This document shows, piece by piece, positions 21,801 through 24,787 of a DNA stretch of 24,787 nt (position 1 is its first letter; each line of letters opens with the position of its first letter). The stretch lies in the IMG/VR virus record IMGVR_UViG_3300024326_000034, positions 1 through 24,787 of that record; one strand, 5' to 3'. The stretch is from a virus. A program made the position numbers and the translations under genes. The notes under the pieces were generated by a model, which was not told where the DNA came from, did no database searches, and saw only the letters and a list, made by a program, of their open reading frames with translations.

Positions 21801-22230
21801 CTATTTCTGCTTTTGTATAGTCGTGCGTACCCCAATTATAATCTCTAGGAGTCTTACTCTTCATTGACTCTGCCCATCCCATTCCAGAACCTAAGATAAT
21901 ACACTTAAATTCCTCGTGACCTCTATCATCTACTAATCCTAGTAACTTAAAGTCACCTGCAAATACAGGCATATTGTCAATAGTAACCCTACAAGCATTT
22001 CTTGCTAATACAAGGTTACCATCCTCTATATTAGTAGAGTTTAAATGATCTAAGGCTGTTTTATTCTTTTTGTTAGCTGGTATCCTAAACTCAAGTGAAA
22101 AATCTGTACTCCTAGACTCTATATGCTTTAAACTACCAGCAGTATAGTTAAGTGCCAAAGGAAATTGTCTATCCTGTGGTACATCTAGTTCTAATTCTAA
22201 ACTTGTTAATATTAACCTAATATCAGCCAT
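18874..22230 (-). CDS. Large tail-tip / hub protein with YadA-like C-terminus
   Basis: A 1118-residue protein. The N-terminal block has FPLALNYTAGSLKHIESRSTDFSLEFRIPA, a pattern that I associate with large tail proteins of Bacteroidota phages. The middle is strand-rich. A Gly/Ser/Ala/Asp-rich linker spans about residues 900-975. The C-terminus (about 1033-1070) holds GNFVTGRNNIAAGSGQTVVG followed by SAFSVGTGN, which recalls YadA-head repeats and their cap. It probably forms the tail tip or central fibre and contacts the host. It is next to the tape measure, as tip proteins usually are, but is transcribed before it. It overlaps the preceding gene by 8 bases. Confidence 0.7.
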   Translation of the reverse strand: MADIRLILTSLELELDVPQDRQFPLALNYTAGSLKHIESRSTDFSLEFRIPANKKNKTALDHLNSTNIEDGNLVLARNACRVTIDNMPVFAGDFKLLGLVDDRGHEEFKCIILGSGMGWAESMKSKTPRDYNWGTHDYTKAEIEKFWDNDGAVSSATAVTSYNDGGITYPLINYGAWGEKNYVTVEDFKPAMFMRSFFEKAFAAEGYTLQADTDSNDFFHTTNNPIADQVIFPFTGTGWVDSTGLVTDNYFEAVNPDTKTYAIQTKLVKRSQAYGQTEKGRTKVQSGLANEGTIINQNQSVKIWLTDASSLPSTIDGNTYVALPQAYNSLLKSPLGTVYRIIGYGTARYSAEALNKDYIEILGQAGAAGVANTYINPQTDSPSLAYFDVIFGEVTGGVFNPITIQFDSASPNPSSVFNTTTNKYTAPTALKSRFRFDCEMYSFSEDLVNEGTFTFRIIHKSGSTTTVIGQEFINPTEDSNMDEFAMTPYNREASVIAVGLESGNVNMAAGDEIYVDVVIDHTNSSAANRVLFGNAPLNTKKSTFVSVKNAELESIPQSDIIKGYTGLAFNTVLDDRYNSLQYIKGCLHAFNLMIKTDPIAKTVIVKSRDEFYDDNVNAIDWTDKLDIKKQFDVSYLNLYKRELNFKFKDDGADAYLSELNRVSSWDYGSMLDTLSDRFDDGEQKMENPLFAYTHQMIDRSILGKANKSTKGIVLARMWNEYSPSSIAPSRYYNYKPRLLIFENAQQNSGSTWLFEGADQSTCPSALVDDYGTAAANIDFDLHLGYNNSNDNGLYQTYYQKTINTIEKGTKLAAPFYLTKRDIHNFDISKPVYIGQPANLKGYWLVDKISNFLPNVDTTTTVELIKREDFDTRTVESTYDNVIIEDNKEWVSDDHAFVDVGDRGGGDSKSDAKSQADLADAAEKADKFNKSLGRQDAVAGAGVSAVQAASGSGGKFAGKAGAARLNATDTRDSVSYAEAEEQAQTDDFSNSKNVVGISDYDGMSTNPYVVKHESNNTEVSMVQRAKGNVSKRGTGNFVTGRNNIAAGSGQTVVGQYSKPSSTSAFSVGTGNSDSERYNALSVDKSGIVREGGGALMDDIDDVQNQIYEEINGEMVKVVI

Positions 22231-23515
22231 TCTGTCTTCTGTTTTCGTTTGCGTATTGATATGTCATCTTGATAGTGAATAAACCACCACCTTCGTTTAT
22301 TATAGCTGTCTTTCCTCCTCTTACCTTGATAGGAATATAATTAGTTCCTTCTTCTACAAAACACTCAAAACCTTCAAGCATTTCTTCTAACCATATTCTA
22401 TGTGATTCATTTAATGGCTGAGAGTAAACTACAAACTCTTCTCTTGAGTCAATGTTTAATACTCTGTCACCACCTTGATCTACAGTATAAGAACTAGATA
22501 AAGGAGACTTGTAAAATTGCTTTCTAACCTCTATAGATCTATCTCTATATCCTTTGAAAGTAAAATACTCAAAAGCACCAAGTCTATTCATAAACTTTAT
22601 CCTAGTATGCTCATCAGAACAACTATAGTCTACATTATATCTTAAAGCTTCAGAAAAACCTGTTCTTGTTGAATCACTATTAGTGTCACAAATTAAGTAT
22701 GTATAAGAACCAACAGTAGCACCTAAGTCTGGATCGTTTACTGTATCTGAGATTATTACATCACCTGAAACAGTAGCACCACCACCATCTAACACCCATC
22801 CACTAGTTGTAGCATTTAGGTTTGCAACTCCACTAGGGAAATTAAGATACCCTGCTGAAAGAGTTATAGGTAAAAACTTTATAACACTAGTTCCACTTAG
22901 GTTCTTTCCAGAGAATAATCTTACTCTAACATGGTATGAGCCTGTAAGAGTTGTAAAACCACTCAAGTAGTCACTATCATTAGCACCTACCTCTTTGTAA
23001 ACACCTGCTGCTGGTCTTTTATTTGTAAGAAAGTAAGGTTTAGCTGCGTTTCTTAACTTAAAATTATCAAACTTATCAGCCACTTCATCATGTTGCCATA
23101 CTCCATTAATAGCGTACCAATCAGATATACTAGTATGACTTAAAGAATCACCATCAGAAAGCAACCCTCCAGAAAGCAATACCTCTGTGAATGTACAGCT
23201 AATCTTCTTAATAGAATTACTCGTTGTCACTACAGAAACAGCAGCACCATGAGTTTGTATGTCGTAAGTTAAAGAATCTAAACCTGCAATGTAAGTAGAT
23301 ATATCAAAAGTAAACTCATTTGTTGTTCCAAAGTCAGGATCTAATATAATAGGCGTACTAGCGTTGTCTGCTGTTGCGTTGTCATCTAAGTGAATAAAAC
23401 ACTTCATCTTAGCTATAGTAGCAGCGTTAGACTTAACGCCTATTTCCATAGGTCTATAAGGACTATGAATATTGCCTGCTGATGGCTGTGTTAATATTGG
23501 TGTTATTATTGCCAT
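22223..23515 (-). CDS. Tail protein, distal-tail-like candidate
   Basis: A 430-residue, strand-rich protein. The N-terminal part is Ser/Thr/Asn-rich (PSAGNIHSPYRPMEIGV). A middle domain includes SGSYHVRVRLFSGKNLSG style beta strands. The C-terminal 130 residues (RIKFMNRLGAFEYFTFKGYRD, then VVYSQPLNESHRIWLEEML and IPIKVRGGKTAIINEG) look like an attachment domain that packs on other tail proteins. 'F-x-N-R-L-G-x-x-E-x-F-T-F' is a pattern that I recall from Bacteroidota phage and prophage tail proteins. It is coupled to the genes on both sides (TAATG with the gp10-like gene, 8-base overlap with the tip gene), so it likely belongs to the tail tip assembly. Confidence 0.6.
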   Translation of the reverse strand: MAIITPILTQPSAGNIHSPYRPMEIGVKSNAATIAKMKCFIHLDDNATADNASTPIILDPDFGTTNEFTFDISTYIAGLDSLTYDIQTHGAAVSVVTTSNSIKKISCTFTEVLLSGGLLSDGDSLSHTSISDWYAINGVWQHDEVADKFDNFKLRNAAKPYFLTNKRPAAGVYKEVGANDSDYLSGFTTLTGSYHVRVRLFSGKNLSGTSVIKFLPITLSAGYLNFPSGVANLNATTSGWVLDGGGATVSGDVIISDTVNDPDLGATVGSYTYLICDTNSDSTRTGFSEALRYNVDYSCSDEHTRIKFMNRLGAFEYFTFKGYRDRSIEVRKQFYKSPLSSSYTVDQGGDRVLNIDSREEFVVYSQPLNESHRIWLEEMLEGFECFVEEGTNYIPIKVRGGKTAIINEGGGLFTIKMTYQYANENRRQNG

Positions 23516-24075
23516 TATTTTAATATTTTCATGTTAGGGTATCTACTTGCTAATCTCTCTAAGATCCTAGATATAGACTCAACTATATCCTTTGTTATTG
23601 CTGGTATCACCTTTTTGTTAACTTCTATTTTACTTCTTTTGAATGGTAATGAAATCCATCCAGTTCTCCTACCGTTGTTGGAGAAATTATAAGAGTTAGC
23701 TGTTGGAATGCCTTCCTTCTCTATTGCTCTCTTTAAAGCATAAGCTATTCTTTTCCTCTCTTTAGGAGTAGTCGATACAAACTTCTTACTTCCAATAGCG
23801 GTCTTGTTCTTATTAGTCATCCACCTTAGTAGCTGATTAATACTAACAACAGCGTTTGCTTGTCTCTTATCTAGTTTCTCTCCTCTAGGCATTGATTTAA
23901 TAGTTTGCTTTACTTTACCACCTCTAGTATCTAAGTCTCCTAGTCCAATACTATCTAGCAACCTACCACTTGCAACGTGTCCTTGTTGTTTAAGTTCTTT
24001 ACGTAAAGCTTCAGCTAACTTTTTCGCCCATTTTACTGTCTCTTCTTCTGTATGTGACCAATCAAATCTAGGCAT
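23515..24075 (-). CDS. HK97 gp10-like neck / tail-completion protein
   Basis: A 186-residue basic protein. The N-terminus has a helix followed by GHVASGRLLDSIGLGDL, the 'xTGxLxxSI' pattern of HK97 gp10-like proteins. Later come a helix RIAYALKRAIEKEGIP and a C-terminal helix DIVESISRILERLASRY. These proteins are made from genes between the capsid and tail-tube genes in many siphophages and act in the neck. It starts in a TAATG overlap with the 229-aa gene and ends in another with the 430-aa gene. The placement right after a tail-terminator-like gene supports a neck or tail-end role. Confidence 0.65.
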   Translation of the reverse strand: MPRFDWSHTEEETVKWAKKLAEALRKELKQQGHVASGRLLDSIGLGDLDTRGGKVKQTIKSMPRGEKLDKRQANAVVSINQLLRWMTNKNKTAIGSKKFVSTTPKERKRIAYALKRAIEKEGIPTANSYNFSNNGRRTGWISLPFKRSKIEVNKKVIPAITKDIVESISRILERLASRYPNMKILK

Positions 24076-24764
24076 TATGCTGAAGTTGTGTCAGAAGCTG
24101 TGTTAGAATATGGAGATCTATTTGTAGCTGTTGTTGCTCTTACACGAAAGTAATAAAGAGTGCTAGGATCAAGACCAGTAGCAGAATAAGAAGTAGAGTC
24201 AGAAGCTAGTGTAGCAATAGTTGACCATGTAACATTGTCAATACTGCGAGACACTTCATAATTTGACTCTGTAGTTTCGCTGTCATTCCATGCTAAGTCT
24301 ATTTGTGAAGAAGATGCAGTCGTTGCTGCTAAATTATATGGTTTCTCCAATAACTTCATACATTCATGTACTCTAACAACAAAAGAGAATTGCACAACAG
24401 CTAAGTTATCATTATACTGCTCTGTTCCTCTGTTTACTGTTACGTTATCTACGTTTCTTATTTGAGCAACGTCATATATTTCTTGTATTAACTGTAATCC
24501 CCATATTTGCATATCAGAATACTTCTGTCTAAGAGACTTAGTGTCATCTTGGTAGTAAGTATCTAACAAGAACAACTCTAGGTTGTAGTCTTGCTCGTTT
24601 GCTCTAGGATCAATGCTGTCCTCAAGAGGATTCATTAACAATAGAGGGTAGTCTGTAGCGTGAAGTTCGTTCACTTTTTCAGGTTCATCGAAAAGGAACG
24701 TATCTATGTTGGGATCGGATGTTACTAGTGATTCAATTTTATCAACGAGTTCTTCCAGTTTCAT
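24075..24764 (-). CDS. Tail-terminator-like protein with C-terminal fibronectin III domain
   Basis: A 229-residue two-part protein. Residues 1-138 are an alpha/beta domain (MKLEELVDKIESLV, YPLLLMNP, YNLELFLLDTYYQ, LQLIQEIYDV, VVQFSFVVRV) in the style of tail-terminator or tail-completion proteins. Residues 141-229 are a fibronectin type III domain: W159, the strand YEVSRS, the segment GLDPSTLYYFRVRA, and the SPYSNTAS end. Such FN3 or Ig-like domains are displayed on virions and bind glycans weakly. It is the first complete gene at the right edge in transcription order. The upstream 23 bases show no promoter. The terminator call is based on fold pattern and neighbours only. Confidence 0.6.
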   Translation of the reverse strand: MKLEELVDKIESLVTSDPNIDTFLFDEPEKVNELHATDYPLLLMNPLEDSIDPRANEQDYNLELFLLDTYYQDDTKSLRQKYSDMQIWGLQLIQEIYDVAQIRNVDNVTVNRGTEQYNDNLAVVQFSFVVRVHECMKLLEKPYNLAATTASSSQIDLAWNDSETTESNYEVSRSIDNVTWSTIATLASDSTSYSATGLDPSTLYYFRVRATTATNRSPYSNTASDTTSA

Positions 24765-24787
24765 ATTCTCTTATTTTCTCTTGGTAC

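Noticed and set aside
1-24787. CRISPR array, insertion sequence, or integrase
   Set aside because: No regularly spaced direct repeats, no transposase or recombinase motif, and no terminal inverted repeats with target duplication were found by eye.

Overview
The window is a compact, AT-rich stretch of a tailed bacteriophage genome (or prophage) of siphovirus type. It carries a TP901-type tape measure protein, a portal, a capsid protease, a major capsid candidate and a tail-tube candidate, and no sheath gene is visible. The host is most likely a member of the Bacteroidota, probably a flavobacterium. This rests on low GC, starts preceded by A-rich leaders rather than Shine-Dalgarno motifs, and tail and surface-domain styles that I associate with phages of that group. 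Terminase, DNA polymerase, integrase and repressor genes are not in the window.

Nearly all genes lie on the minus strand and read from right to left. From 24764 to 15779 is a tail and neck module: a tail-terminator-like protein carrying a fibronectin III domain, an HK97-gp10-like protein, two tail-tip proteins and the tape measure. From 15697 to 10568 is a head module: protease with scaffold, a 59-aa protein, major capsid protein, tail-tube candidate, a 68-aa protein and the portal. The capsid and tube genes are each followed by an intrinsic terminator. From 10587 to 4017 is an adsorption and decoration module: two paralogous decoration-type proteins around a 58-aa membrane protein, a LamG-like protein, a connector candidate, an 864-aa fibre and several small proteins. 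From 3982 to 1916 is a lysis region (58-aa protein, M15 peptidase, candidate holin) ending in a metallophosphoesterase with an N-terminal helix-turn-helix-like segment.

Between this late block and the leftmost genes lies the only plus-strand unit, about 1476-1917. It encodes a 55-aa exported or membrane peptide, tRNA-Thr(UGU) and about 115 bases of non-coding sequence with three stem-loops, the last being a terminator. It has the layout of a phage 'moron' and is the most unusual part of the window. At the left end are an ERF-family single-strand annealing protein, a PD-(D/E)XK exonuclease and a small protein, which form a two-component recombination module.

The genes together describe virion assembly, host binding, lysis and recombination. 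The order of the structural genes is strongly rearranged compared with the usual terminase-portal-protease-capsid-tail tube-tape measure-tip order. There is no gene-free stretch longer than 300 bases. All functional calls come from motifs read by eye; no database search was possible.
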